DNA from: Oscillospiraceae bacterium
Lineage (GTDB): Bacteria; Bacillota_A; Clostridia; Oscillospirales; WRJC01
Assembly: GCA_009782405.1 (NCBI GenBank)
Contig: WRJC01000001.1
Location: 124,001 to 188,000, forward strand
DNA length: 64,000 nt
Direction of reading: 5' to 3'
The notes beneath the pieces were generated by a model, which worked only from the letters and a program-made list of their open reading frames with translations, did not search any database and was not told the DNA's origin. The translations under genes were made by a program, and so were the position numbers. Within the stretch, counting starts at the first letter, position 1. Each line of letters starts with the position of its first letter. This document shows, in pieces, positions 35,336 to 43,433 of this stretch.

Positions 35336-35866
35336 TTACAAATATGATCGATCGGCGTCGCGCGCGTAAATGTGCGCGATCTCTTTTTTGGGGATGGCGA
35401 GATTTGTTTCGCCGGCCAGCTCGAAAACGAAACCTTTTTGGGCCCCGCCGGCCTCTTTCAGAATTGCATCGAAACTCTTGCCCCCCGCAGTTTCGTTTTT
35501 GGCGAAGAGCTTCACTGTGACTTCTTTGCCTATGTACCTTTCCATATGGGCGGCTTTTTTGAGTTCCCTGTTCAATCCGGGAGATCCCACCGCAAGGCAG
35601 TAGCTGTGCTCGATCGGGTCAGCTTGGTCGATTGCCGGGTTTATAGCCCGGGTGGCTTTCTCGCAGTCTTCGATCGTTATCGGGGCCCCCGAAAGGTTTT
35701 CGATGGTTATCTCCAAAACCCATTCGGAACCGTCGCTGTAGTATTCGACGTCCCAGATTTCATACCCCAAGGCCGCGAATTCGGGTTCCGCGAGTTTTTG
35801 GGCGGTTTGCTCTATCTGTTTTTTAGATTTGGCGTCCGCGCCGGGTTTGTTTTTGTTTTTTTTCAT
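35336..35866 (-). CDS. rimP: Ribosome maturation factor RimP
   Basis: 176 residues. After a Lys-rich start, RimP_N features appear: LGYEIWDVEYYSDGSEWVL, then SGAPITIEDCE. These are followed by the hallmark SPGLNREL and the RimP_C barrel. It assists 30S maturation. It starts the nusA-infB gene set and follows larB by 7 nt. Confidence 0.93.
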   Translation of the reverse strand: MKKNKNKPGADAKSKKQIEQTAQKLAEPEFAALGYEIWDVEYYSDGSEWVLEITIENLSGAPITIEDCEKATRAINPAIDQADPIEHSYCLAVGSPGLNRELKKAAHMERYIGKEVTVKLFAKNETAGGKSFDAILKEAGGAQKGFVFELAGETNLAIPKKEIAHIYARDADRSYL

Positions 35867-35873
35867 CAGTATT

Positions 35874-36650
35874 TCAGATAATCTCCGTTTCCTTGCCGCT
35901 CAGCCTGTTTATATTGTTTGCCAAATAACCGGCGCCGAACCCGTTGTCTATGTTTACCACCCCGACCCCGCTCGCACATGAGTTGAGCATGGTCAGAAGC
36001 GCGGACAGCCCGCCAAAATTGGCCCCATAACCCGCGCTTGTCGGCACGGCTATGACGGGCTTGTCGGTGAGCCCGCCCACCACGCTGGCAAGCGCGCCTT
36101 CCATTCCCGCAACCGCGATGATCACGTTCGCTTCTTTTATCTTGTCGAGCCGCGAGAGCAGCCGGTGCAGCCCCGCCACCCCCACGTCGTAAACCCGTTC
36201 CACTTTGTTCCCCAAAAATTCCGCTGTCACCGCCGCTTCCTCGCATACGGGCACATCCACGGTGCCCGCCGAAAAGACTGCGATCTTCCCTTTGTTTTTC
36301 GGAAATGGGTTTCCTTCCACCGTGACGATTCTGCAGACTGCATGGTGTTCTGCATTTGGGTATATTTCCCTGACGGCCAAATACGCATCTTTGGCCACTC
36401 TGGTGAGCAGGATGTTTTCGGCTCCGTTTCTTTTCATGTTGGAAACGATCCCGCCTATCTGCTCCAAGGTCTTGCCCTCGCCGTACACAACCTCGGGGCA
36501 GCCGGCCCGAAGCTCCCTGTTGTAATCGATCACCGCATACTGCAGATCATCGATTGGCATGTATCTGAGCCGGCTTGCGGCTTCCTCTATCGAAATTTCC
36601 CCGTTTTTTACGCCCAACAGCGTTTTTTTCAAATCCATATAAATCACCAC
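35874..36650 (-). CDS. larB: LarB, nickel-pincer cofactor biosynthesis carboxylase
   Basis: 258 residues. LarB makes pyridinium-3,5-biscarboxylic acid mononucleotide from nicotinic acid adenine dinucleotide. The C-terminal half is a PurE-like fold: VFSAGTVDVPVCEEAA, GVAGLHRLL, VIAVAGMEGALASVVGGL and PVIAVPTSAGYGANFGG. The N-terminal helical part is also typical. LarC and LarE are not in the window. The start is probably GTG 36650 (GGAG 7 nt upstream, overlapping the stop of the preceding gene) with ATG 36638 as alternative. Confidence 0.92.
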   Translation of the reverse strand: MVIYMDLKKTLLGVKNGEISIEEAASRLRYMPIDDLQYAVIDYNRELRAGCPEVVYGEGKTLEQIGGIVSNMKRNGAENILLTRVAKDAYLAVREIYPNAEHHAVCRIVTVEGNPFPKNKGKIAVFSAGTVDVPVCEEAAVTAEFLGNKVERVYDVGVAGLHRLLSRLDKIKEANVIIAVAGMEGALASVVGGLTDKPVIAVPTSAGYGANFGGLSALLTMLNSCASGVGVVNIDNGFGAGYLANNINRLSGKETEII

Positions 36651-37795
36651 AGCTCCAGGCAGTCGAACATGATCGGTATTTTCGACACATTGAATTTTTT
36701 TGTCTGCTCCGCATCTATTTCTATATCCTCGACATACGGTTTCAGCGCCTCATCCATCAGATAGGTCTGTATCTCTGTGAATATGACGTTTCTCCACGTG
36801 GCGCCGTTGTCCAAATCGAGCGAATCGGCGGCGGGAAGCAGGTCGAAGCGTTTCATGATGTGCATTCCGTAGCCGGTTTCCACTTTTCTTGTTTCGCCTA
36901 TTTGCATCTCGAATGCCGCCGCTACAAACTCCGGCATGAAAGCGGCGCTTTCGTTGATCGTGTACCCGTCGGGGTAAGCGGCGGAGCCGGGGTCTTCGGA
37001 TTCCGAAAGGAATCCGTCGAAATCCTCCCCGTTTTCTATCCGGCCGTATATGTCCTCGACTTTCGCGTATCTGGCGGCCATTTCTTCGTCTGAATATTTA
37101 TCGGGGCTGCCGTCGGGCCCGTTGGTCCCCGGGCTGTAGAGTATCAGTATGTGCTTGACCCTCGCGCAGCTTTCCCCATAGACCATGTTCACCATGTCGT
37201 CGGTGATTTTCTTTTTGCCGGTTTCGGAATCGAACAGATCCTTGCCGAATACCCCGGCCAATGCCTCGTATTTCTTTATTTCCCTGTATATTTTGTCGTT
37301 GATGCCGAGGCTTTTCAGCTTTGAATTGTAGCGGGATTTCGAGTTCTGGAAATATGTTCCTATTATCCCCTCTATCTTGCCGTCAATTTCGGAAAGCTCC
37401 TTGCCTGAAAGCTCAAGGCCGTTTTCCTTGCAGTACACAGCGATGGCGAGCAGCTGGCCGAGCGACGACTCGGCCTGCCTTTTCACGATGGAGCCGTAAG
37501 TCTGCGGCGTGGCGTAGAACTGCGGCCAAAGTTCCGGTATGTCGGGAAGCGAAGTCGGGTCCTCCGGCATCGAAGCGCCGTACGCCGTCTGGTAATATCC
37601 GTAAAGCATCCTCGTTTTGGCATAGCTGAGATAATAGCCGTATATTTCCGATGAAATCGTTTCCTTTATTTTCCCGCGGCTCAAGGCCATCGCGGGTTTT
37701 TGCCCGAGACCGCACGACGAAGCGGCCATGCAGACAAGCACGGCGGCGGCCAGAACTATGGAACCTATTATGCGTTTAAATAGCTGTTCAACCAT
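36644..37795 (-). CDS. Parvulin-type peptidyl-prolyl isomerase lipoprotein (PrsA/SurA-like)
   Basis: 383 residues. The N-terminal signal ends in a lipobox (MAASSC). A SurA_N-like helical chaperone part (about 40-210) precedes a rotamase segment. That segment has VKHILILYSP, EDFDGFLSESEDPGSAAYPDGY and EIGETRKVETGYGMHIMKR-like spacing, which matches PPIC domains, plus a long insert after KHIL. It would help fold exported proteins on the outer face of the membrane. The gene overlaps larB by 7 bases and its own start lies within the 94-residue gene upstream, indicating an operon. Confidence 0.8.
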   Translation of the reverse strand: MVEQLFKRIIGSIVLAAAVLVCMAASSCGLGQKPAMALSRGKIKETISSEIYGYYLSYAKTRMLYGYYQTAYGASMPEDPTSLPDIPELWPQFYATPQTYGSIVKRQAESSLGQLLAIAVYCKENGLELSGKELSEIDGKIEGIIGTYFQNSKSRYNSKLKSLGINDKIYREIKKYEALAGVFGKDLFDSETGKKKITDDMVNMVYGESCARVKHILILYSPGTNGPDGSPDKYSDEEMAARYAKVEDIYGRIENGEDFDGFLSESEDPGSAAYPDGYTINESAAFMPEFVAAAFEMQIGETRKVETGYGMHIMKRFDLLPAADSLDLDNGATWRNVIFTEIQTYLMDEALKPYVEDIEIDAEQTKKFNVSKIPIMFDCLELW

Positions 37796-38052
37796 ATTTC
37801 CCCTGTTTCAAAGGCCTCGTATAGCGAATCTTTTTCGCCGAATTTGACGATTTCCTGCGAGCCGCTGTCGGAACTCTGGATCAATATCAGGACTTTCGTG
37901 GCGATTTCACGGCCTTTTTCATTTTTGGATTCCTTTATTGTCAGGGTCATCACATACTTGTCCGTTTTCGCGTCGCCGAAACAGATAACGTTGCCTTTGC
38001 GCACGAGGGGCTTGTTTTTGTAGGTCAGCGGCGCTTCTTTGTTTTCATCCAT
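37768..38052 (-). CDS. Conserved-looking small protein of unknown function
   Basis: 94 residues, hydrophilic, no signal or membrane helix. It contains NKPLVRKGNVICFGDAKTDKYVMTLTI and a C-terminal EAFETGEIWLNSYL; the alternation suggests an all-beta fold. It overlaps the parvulin gene start by 28 bases, so the two are translationally linked. I do not recognise a family. It may be the first gene of the parvulin-larB-rimP-nusA-infB transcription unit. Confidence 0.6.
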   Translation of the reverse strand: MDENKEAPLTYKNKPLVRKGNVICFGDAKTDKYVMTLTIKESKNEKGREIATKVLILIQSSDSGSQEIVKFGEKDSLYEAFETGEIWLNSYLNA

Positions 38053-38098
38053 CTACTTGTTCTGACATTCCTTTCTGTGTTTTACAGAATTTTTGCTT

Positions 38099-38127
38099 AA
38101 GGGACGCTTCCCGGGGGCGCGTCCCTT
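38099..38127. other. Hairpin after rplT
   Basis: AAGGGACGC (38099-38107) and GCGTCCCTT (38119-38127) form a 9-bp GC-rich stem downstream of rplT. The T-run is weak on both strands. It may be the end of the infC-rpmI-rplT operon or a processing site. Confidence 0.45.
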
Positions 38128-38142
38128 ACAAAAATGTATAAA

Positions 38143-38496
38143 TTAAAAAGGCCCTTTCGCTTTTTCGGCCAGCGCGGCGAATGCGTCTTTGTCGGACACG
38201 GCTATCTCCGAAAGCATTTTCCTGTTCAAATTCACGCCGGCCTTCTTGAGCCCGCTGATGAACCTGGAATAATTTATGCCGTTTGCTCTCGCCTGCGCGG
38301 ATATTCGGGTTATCCAAAGCGCCCGAAAGTCCCTTTTTTTCTGTTTCCTGCCCACATAGGCGTAGTTGCCGCTCTTCATGACAGCCTGTTTGGCCATTTT
38401 GAAATGCTTCGATTTCGCTCCCCAGTAACCTTTGGCGGCCTTCAGCATCTTGTTTCTTCTTTTGCGCGTCATGACCGCGCCTTTTACCCTTGCCAT
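38143..38496 (-). CDS. rplT: 50S ribosomal protein L20
   Basis: 117 residues, standard length. It begins [19 protein letters not shown] and contains [19 protein letters not shown], both typical. L20 binds 23S rRNA early in assembly and, in Bacillota, represses its own operon through the infC leader. AGGAGG precedes ATG. Confidence 0.99.
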   Translation of the reverse strand: MARVKGAVMTRKRRNKMLKAAKGYWGAKSKHFKMAKQAVMKSGNYAYVGRKQKKRDFRALWITRISAQARANGINYSRFISGLKKAGVNLNRKMLSEIAVSDKDAFAALAEKAKGPF

Positions 38497-38559
38497 GAAA
38501 TTAACCTCCTAAAAATTTTTAACACTCGTTATGCGTCTTGCAATATCGCAAAAAATGGA

Positions 38560-38760
38560 TCACAAATAGGGCAGCAGCTTTTTTATGGCGCCTACGTTGG
38601 CTTCGTGCAGATACGCGCCCTTTTTGAGATGCCTCATTCTTTTGTTGTCTTTGAGGTTGACCTGATGGCGTCTGTTCTGGCGGGAGTACTTGACTTTTCC
38701 TGTCTTGGTCATGGAAAAGCGCTTCGCCGTGGCCTTGTGCGTTTTAATTTTGTTGCTCAC
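38560..38760 (-). CDS. rpmI: 50S ribosomal protein L35
   Basis: 66 residues if translation starts at GTG 38760, which gives the usual N-terminus (KIKTHKATAKRF) and has AGAAGGGA upstream. The frame extends 15 codons further but that extension is not family-like. The downstream part includes RRHQVNLK and a C-terminal IKKLLPYL, both normal for L35. Confidence 0.96.
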   Translation of the reverse strand: MSNKIKTHKATAKRFSMTKTGKVKYSRQNRRHQVNLKDNKRMRHLKKGAYLHEANVGAIKKLLPYL

Positions 38761-38801
38761 TTTTATCAATCCCTTCTGTATTGTTATTTTTTTTGCCCCT
38801 G

Positions 38802-39377
38802 TCATTCGCCCTCTTTTTCATCCTTGGCGGGTTTGGACGGCTTTTCTTCGCCTTTCGGCTTTTTGGGGGCGATGAACATGGATATGCGCCGCCCTTCGCG
38901 CACCGGCTTCTTTTCGACCACGCTAAAATCCTCGCAGGCCTGCTCGAATTTTTCAAGCATCTGGTAGCCGAGTTCCATGTGGGCCATTTCCCTGCCCCTG
39001 TTGAGCTCGAGCGAAACTTTCACCTTGTTGCCCGCTTCGATGAATTTTTTGGTCTGGCTGAGCCTCGTGTTGAAATCGTGGATGTCGATGTTCCAGGAGA
39101 GCTGCGTCTCCTTCGTTTCCACGATCACCTGTTTCTGCTTTTTTTTGGCCTCTTTGTTTTTTTTGGCCTTTTCGAATTTAAACTTGCCGTAATCCATAAT
39201 CCTGCACACGGGAATTTGGGCCGTGGGGGCGATCTCAACCAAGTCAAGCCCCCTTTCCATTGCCATGTCCAGCGCGTCCCTTGTCTTTATGACCCCGACC
39301 TGGTTTCCCAAATCGTCGATGAGCCTCACTTGGGGCGCCTTGATTTCGTTGTTGACGGAAAGATCTTTCGTTGCGAT
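38802..39377 (-). CDS. infC: Translation initiation factor IF-3 with ATC start
   Basis: 191 residues. IF3 N-domain (NNEIKAPQVRLID, RIMDYGKFKFE) and C-domain (SWNIDIHDFNTRLSQTKKFIEAGNKVKVSL) are intact, with a Lys/Pro/Glu tail. No ATG, GTG or TTG lies at the right place: GGAGG (39387-39391) is followed after 9 nt by ATC (39375-39377), directly before the conserved N-terminus. Rare AUU-like starts on infC are known from other bacteria and allow IF3 to discriminate against its own mRNA. The frame stays open upstream through the leader, but that part is not protein-like. Confidence 0.93.
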   Translation of the reverse strand: MATKDLSVNNEIKAPQVRLIDDLGNQVGVIKTRDALDMAMERGLDLVEIAPTAQIPVCRIMDYGKFKFEKAKKNKEAKKKQKQVIVETKETQLSWNIDIHDFNTRLSQTKKFIEAGNKVKVSLELNRGREMAHMELGYQMLEKFEQACEDFSVVEKKPVREGRRISMFIAPKKPKGEEKPSKPAKDEKEGE

Positions 39378-39548
39378 GTATAAACACCTCCAAAAATGTT
39401 TAAAAAAGAAAAATAGGGCGGGGAACGCAAAATTCCCCGCCCCAACGCGCGCGAAAAACGCCGCGCGCAAATTTGCATATCGACCATAGTGCCCAAACAG
39501 CGAAAAAAGCCTATGGTGAGAACGGAGACGTTCTGCTTCTTTGTCATG
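39378..39548 (-). promoter_or_regulatory. infC operon leader with attenuator (L20-type)
   Basis: An untranslated leader of about 170 nt. It has an upstream helix (CCATAG pairing with CTATGG), a GC-rich hairpin at about 39446-39470, then a strong terminator hairpin just before the infC ribosome binding site. The location and order match the L20-controlled transcription attenuation known for infC-rpmI-rplT in Bacillota. I cannot fold it here, so the L20 site itself is inferred. Confidence 0.65.
39416..39442 (-). terminator. Attenuator terminator upstream of infC
   Basis: A perfect 10-bp stem GGGCGGGGAA/TTCCCCGCCC with a 7-nt loop, followed on the minus strand by TATTTTTCTTTTTT. It sits between promoter and gene, so it must be conditionally bypassed. 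Confidence 0.85.
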
Positions 39549-39554
39549 AGAGCC

Positions 39555-39583
39555 ATTATACCACGAAAATTTTTGTTTGTCAA
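39555..39583 (-). promoter_or_regulatory. Consensus sigma-A promoter of infC-rpmI-rplT
   Basis: TTGACA (39578-39583), 17-nt spacer, TATAAT (39555-39560), both boxes perfect. Transcription would start near 39548. Confidence 0.9.
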
Positions 39584-39627
39584 GGGGTTTTTCGAATTTT
39601 TTTGTGAATTTTGCCCGGCGGATACAA

Positions 39628-39663
39628 AAAGGCTCCCCCTTCAATTTTGAAGGGAAGCCTTTG
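39628..39663 (-). terminator. Terminator of hsp20
   Basis: An AAGGCTTCCCTTC stem pairs with GAAGGGGGAGCCTT around a short AT loop, followed by TTTTT on the minus strand. It separates hsp20 from the infC promoter. Confidence 0.85.
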
Positions 39664-39679
39664 GGCGGGGGTTGGGGCG

Positions 39680-40132
39680 CTATTCGATCTCGATTTTTTT
39701 TGCGGCCGCGGATTTGTCGGATTTGGGTATGGAGATTTTCAATACGCCTTCTTCGAGCTTCGCCTTGATTTCGTCCAGCGCCGCGTTTGCCACCCGTATC
39801 CTGCGGCTCATCGAATTTACGCGGCGCTCCCTGTGGATGTAACTTTTGCCCTCGTCGTTTGTTTCCTCGGCGCACTCAACCGAGATGCAAAGGTCTTCAT
39901 TTTCGACGCTGAGCCCGATTTCGTCTTTTTTTGCCCCCGGCAGTTCCGCCTCTATCTGATATCCCTTGTCCGTTTCCCTGATGTCGATTTTGAACGTGTC
40001 CCTCGACAAGCTGCGGCGCGGCGCGAAGCTGTCGTTGAAAAAATCGTCGAGCATATTGTACAAGCTGTCGAAACCTGCGTCCGTGCGCGCGAGATTTGTG
40101 TTTTTGCGGTTGAATGGTATGAGTCCTGCCAT
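39680..40132 (-). CDS. hsp20: Hsp20/alpha-crystallin small heat shock protein
   Basis: 150 residues from ATG 40132 (AGGAG about 9 nt upstream; an in-frame TTG at 40141 overlaps that site). The alpha-crystallin domain runs from FKIDIRETDKGYQIEAELPG to GVLKISIPK, with the conserved A-x-x-x-n-GVL motif. It is an ATP-independent holdase. It is a single-gene unit with its own promoter and terminator; the promoter carries two CtsR-like boxes. Confidence 0.95.
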   Translation of the reverse strand: MAGLIPFNRKNTNLARTDAGFDSLYNMLDDFFNDSFAPRRSLSRDTFKIDIRETDKGYQIEAELPGAKKDEIGLSVENEDLCISVECAEETNDEGKSYIHRERRVNSMSRRIRVANAALDEIKAKLEEGVLKISIPKSDKSAAAKKIEIE

Positions 40133-40193
40133 TTTTAACAACTCCTTTTAGATATTTTTGATTGTTTTTATTTTAAAGATGGCCAAATCTGAT

Positions 40194-40242
40194 ATTGACT
40201 ATCTTTGACTATATTATATCCCAATAGTCAGGGAAAGTCAAA
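40194..40242 (-). promoter_or_regulatory. hsp20 promoter with two CtsR-like operators
   Basis: Promoter TTGACT (40236-40241), 17 nt, TATAAT (40213-40218). Box 1 at 40194-40210 reads AGTCAAAGATAGTCAAT on the minus strand, matching the CtsR pattern RGTCAAA-NAN-RGTCAAA except the last base. Box 2 at 40226-40242, on the plus strand, reads AGTCAGGGAAAGTCAAA and covers the -35. The paired inverted boxes would block polymerase at low temperature. Confidence 0.75.
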
Positions 40243-40330
40243 CGCCAAAAAAGGCAAATAATGGCGGATAAAACAAATTATCGGCGGTTATCGCCGATAA
40301 TTTGTGCTTTATCTATGTTTTTCGCATTTT

Positions 40331-41761
40331 TTAATCGATTATTGTCTCCTGGACAAATTTTGAGGTCGGCATCCCGGAAACCCCGAACTCCTGCAGATTC
40401 GGCATATATTGGGTGTCTTCGGCGTCATATTCGCTTTGGTCATAGTATCTCGAGGGGAAGCCGATCAGATATATCGAGGGCGATGCGTTGTAGAAATTCG
40501 TGCGGTAGCTGCCGTCGTCGTTTTGTTCCACCGGCATGCGGACCGCCCCGCCCCAGGCCAACGTTTCGTACACGCGCAGCTTTTCTTCGAGGGTCAGGCT
40601 TGGCTTTGTGACGAAGTAGCCCGCCACATAATAGTCCGAATCGTAATGCCCCGGCTCATAGTCGAAATATTCGTTTATGTCGAGCCCGGCCTGCTCCATG
40701 TGGCCCTCCAGCACTCCGCCTTCCATGAATTTTTCGGGCAGTATGTCCAGTGTTTTCCCGTTGATGGTGTACTCGATATATTTGCAGTCGAGCCCGAACT
40801 CCTCGCGCAGCCCTTTGTTGTCGTAAATGTAGCTGTATTCGGGTTTCACCTCGATTTTTATCGAATTGATCCGGGCCAACATATCCAAGGTTATGCGGTC
40901 GCCGATCCAGCGGTCCATTCCGAAGTATTCCATCAAGGCGCCGTACAGCGACCTGTTTTTGAACTCGAGGTATTTGGCGCCGTCTTCGGTGGGGCACAAG
41001 CCGTAAATGGGCTCTATGGTCACTTCGGAAGGGTGCTGTTGCGTCACCGAAGTCGAGTCTTCCCCCTCGAAATCCTCGCCTGTTAGCATTGGCAGATCCG
41101 CGTACGGTATGCCGTTATCCAAGTACATTTGGATCAGTTCGTCGCCCAAGAGGGTCGTGTAGGTTTTCAAAAAGCCCAAAATCTGCGCTATTTCCCTGTT
41201 GCTCGCGTGGGGGTCGAAAACATATACCGGCAGTCTTTGGCATATCGGGTACATTTCGATGGCTTCCTTGATTGCCCTGATCCGCTCGGCATAGCCGGGA
41301 TCGTCGGGATCGAGGCCCTCATAGCCGGCCCCAATCTCCTCCAAATCTATCAATCTGTAATACGCTAACATTTTTTCGCGGGCTCTCTGATCCGAATCGG
41401 GGATATTTGCCAATATCTTTTCTTCGAAGAAGCTTTTTTCGACTATCGGCGGCACAAACAGCTCGACCGGTTCGCACGGGCTTTGCGTTTCTGTTTGGGA
41501 TGTTGGGGCGACGCTTGAGACGCTTGCCGCGCCCGGGCCTGTATACCCTGCGCCGGTTTCAATATTTCCCGGATTTATAATCGCGGGCATTATGTTAAAT
41601 AGCCCGATCAAGAGCAGAACCGCGGCCGCCGCCGGCAGCATCTTCAATATGGTGAATTTCATTTTTCCGGTTTGTTTGGCTTTTTCAAATTTCAAGGTCG
41701 TGTCGATCAGTTTGGCGAGGGTCTCGTCGTCGATGGATTCCATAAAACTTTTATCTGTCAT
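40331..41761 (-). CDS. Membrane protein coupled to sigma factor (probable anti-sigma or sensor)
   Basis: 476 residues. A short cytoplasmic N-terminus (SIDDETLAKLIDTTLKFEKAK) precedes one membrane helix (about 35-60), and the remaining 410 residues would be outside. The outer part is acidic and Tyr-rich, with no repeat or catalytic motif I recognise. Its start overlaps the stop of the sigma factor gene by 4 bases (ATGA), the classic sigma/anti-sigma arrangement. The N-terminal segment has no Zn-binding HxxxCxxC. The role is inferred from topology and coupling. Confidence 0.65.
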   Translation of the reverse strand: MTDKSFMESIDDETLAKLIDTTLKFEKAKQTGKMKFTILKMLPAAAAVLLLIGLFNIMPAIINPGNIETGAGYTGPGAASVSSVAPTSQTETQSPCEPVELFVPPIVEKSFFEEKILANIPDSDQRAREKMLAYYRLIDLEEIGAGYEGLDPDDPGYAERIRAIKEAIEMYPICQRLPVYVFDPHASNREIAQILGFLKTYTTLLGDELIQMYLDNGIPYADLPMLTGEDFEGEDSTSVTQQHPSEVTIEPIYGLCPTEDGAKYLEFKNRSLYGALMEYFGMDRWIGDRITLDMLARINSIKIEVKPEYSYIYDNKGLREEFGLDCKYIEYTINGKTLDILPEKFMEGGVLEGHMEQAGLDINEYFDYEPGHYDSDYYVAGYFVTKPSLTLEEKLRVYETLAWGGAVRMPVEQNDDGSYRTNFYNASPSIYLIGFPSRYYDQSEYDAEDTQYMPNLQEFGVSGMPTSKFVQETIID

Positions 41762-42345
41762 AGCGTAACGCCTCCTTTTGTCAAAAATCTTTTTATTTTG
41801 TTTTTCAGGCTGTTTATGCGCCCGTCGACCGCGTTCCGGGTGATTTTGAAATTTTTCGCGATCTCCTCCGGCGGGTAGAAGAGCAAAAACCTCATGGTGA
41901 ACAAAGCCGCTTCTTTTTTGTCCAGCTTTTCGAGTATGGTTTTGACGAGTCTTTCGTACTCGATGCTTTCTTCGACTTCGTTTTCAAAACTTGCGGGCTC
42001 AGTCAGAAAATTTATGTTGTCGTCGCCTATCAGTTCCCCGATTTTCCGCGAATTTCCCTTGATGAAATTCAAAGCCACAGACCGCGCGATTATCGTCACG
42101 AAGGCCGCCATGCTCCCGCGCGTTTCGTTGTATTGCCTCAGCCTTTCTATAAGCTGGACGAAAACCGTGTTCACGCAGTCCTCGATATATCCGCTTTGGC
42201 CCGCGCTTGCCAATATCCTCGCCACCGTTTTGCGTATATGCGGGTTGTATTTGTCGTAAAACTTGTCGTTCACCTCGAGAGTTTCGTCCGGCCCGTCCAT
42301 TTCGCCGCCCATATTTTTCATTTCTTCCACATTTAACAATTCCAT
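41758..42345 (-). CDS. ECF-like sigma-70 family RNA polymerase sigma factor
   Basis: 195 residues. Region 2 is YIEDCVNTVFVQLIERLRQYNETRG and the following FVTIIARSVALNFI. Region 4 helix-turn-helix is LLFYPPEEIAKNFKITRNAVDGRINSLKNKIKRFL. There is no region 1 or 3, so it is ECF-sized. It would direct transcription in response to a signal passed by the coupled membrane protein. AAAGGA lies before ATG 42345. Its target promoters are not evident in the window. Confidence 0.88.
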   Translation of the reverse strand: MELLNVEEMKNMGGEMDGPDETLEVNDKFYDKYNPHIRKTVARILASAGQSGYIEDCVNTVFVQLIERLRQYNETRGSMAAFVTIIARSVALNFIKGNSRKIGELIGDDNINFLTEPASFENEVEESIEYERLVKTILEKLDKKEAALFTMRFLLFYPPEEIAKNFKITRNAVDGRINSLKNKIKRFLTKGGVTL

Positions 42346-42435
42346 GTGCAGGATTTCCTTTCTGGCCTAATTTTGACGCGTCTATCTATATATACAATTT
42401 GCGCCGGCGGAATCTTGTGAACAAATTGTAAACAA

Positions 42436-43422
42436 TCAGCCGGGGCAGGCCGCATCAACTATGCCTTTCATGTCCGCCGGAAGATCGCAGCTCAGAAGGA
42501 TCCTTTCGCCGCTTGCCGGGTGGGCGAACTCAAGCGAGCGCGCGTGCAGCGCGTGGCGGTTTATCCGATAATTGGGGTTTGCGTTGTTTTCGCAGTACAA
42601 ATCTTCGCCCAAAAGCGGGAGCCCGATGGCGCAAAAATGCAGCCTGATCTGATGCGTCCGCCCGGTTTTGGGATATGCCTCGACAATGCCGATCCCCGTG
42701 TTTTCGCCGGATTGAAGGACTTTGAAGCCTGTTTCGGCATAGTCGCCCCCAATGGCGCAGACGCGCTTTATTATGCTCCCCTGCTCGCGGCATATGGGCG
42801 CGGTTATGCGCCCGGTTTTGCCATGCGGATCATATTCGAGCGCCCCGCCGATTTTTTCGAGGCCCGCGCCCTCCATTTTGCCCATGTCCCCATTCAGCAA
42901 GGCGATATACGTCTTTTTTATCTCCCCGCGCATCATCATCCCGTTCAGTTTCGCCGACGTCATTTTGTCCTTGGCTGAAAGGACGATGCCCGATGTGTTC
43001 CTGTCGAGCCGGTTTGCGGCCCTGTAAAGCGATTTCATGTTTTTGCCCCGGAAGTATGCCACTGCCAAATTGGCGAAAGTGTCGTCGAAATGGTTCGGCG
43101 ACGGGTGCGAGGGCATCCCGGGGGGTTTGTTTGCTGCAAATATATAATCGTCTTCATATATTATGTCCAGCAAAGGCAAAAGGCCGCGGTTTTCCGCGAC
43201 ATAGCTTTTGTCCTGATTCAATTCGTCCAAATTTTCGTGGTTGAGGCCGAGGACGTCCCCCGACGACAAAACGAACCTGACTGTGACCCTTCCATGATTG
43301 ACCGTTATGCCGTCGGGCTTGTTTTTGAGCGCGATCAGCATGTTCCGCGAAATTTCGACATTCGCCCGCAAGAATTCCTTGACCGTTTTGCCCGCGGATT
43401 CGGGCCCTATCACAAAATCCAT
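42436..43422 (-). CDS. RluA/RluD family pseudouridine synthase
   Basis: 328 residues from ATG 43422, 11 nt after the stop of the M55 peptidase gene. The frame continues upstream but that part is antisense-like to the peptidase gene. An S4-like N-terminal domain (TVKEFLRANVEISRNML) precedes the catalytic domain with NRLDRNTSGIVLSAK (catalytic Asp) and the later YPKTGRTHQIRLHF motif. It modifies uridines in rRNA or tRNA. No clear ribosome binding site is visible. Confidence 0.9.
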   Translation of the reverse strand: MDFVIGPESAGKTVKEFLRANVEISRNMLIALKNKPDGITVNHGRVTVRFVLSSGDVLGLNHENLDELNQDKSYVAENRGLLPLLDIIYEDDYIFAANKPPGMPSHPSPNHFDDTFANLAVAYFRGKNMKSLYRAANRLDRNTSGIVLSAKDKMTSAKLNGMMMRGEIKKTYIALLNGDMGKMEGAGLEKIGGALEYDPHGKTGRITAPICREQGSIIKRVCAIGGDYAETGFKVLQSGENTGIGIVEAYPKTGRTHQIRLHFCAIGLPLLGEDLYCENNANPNYRINRHALHARSLEFAHPASGERILLSCDLPADMKGIVDAACPG

Positions 43423-43433
43423 TGCAGCATGGG

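Noticed and set aside
38761..38805. 15-residue extension of L35
   Set aside because: Overlaps infC, lacks similarity, and the GTG at 38760 has the ribosome binding site.
39378..39875. N-terminal extension of IF3 through the leader and across hsp20
   Set aside because: It is antisense-like or same-strand noise over the hsp20 3' end, promoter and terminators; the IF3 family begins at the ATC codon.
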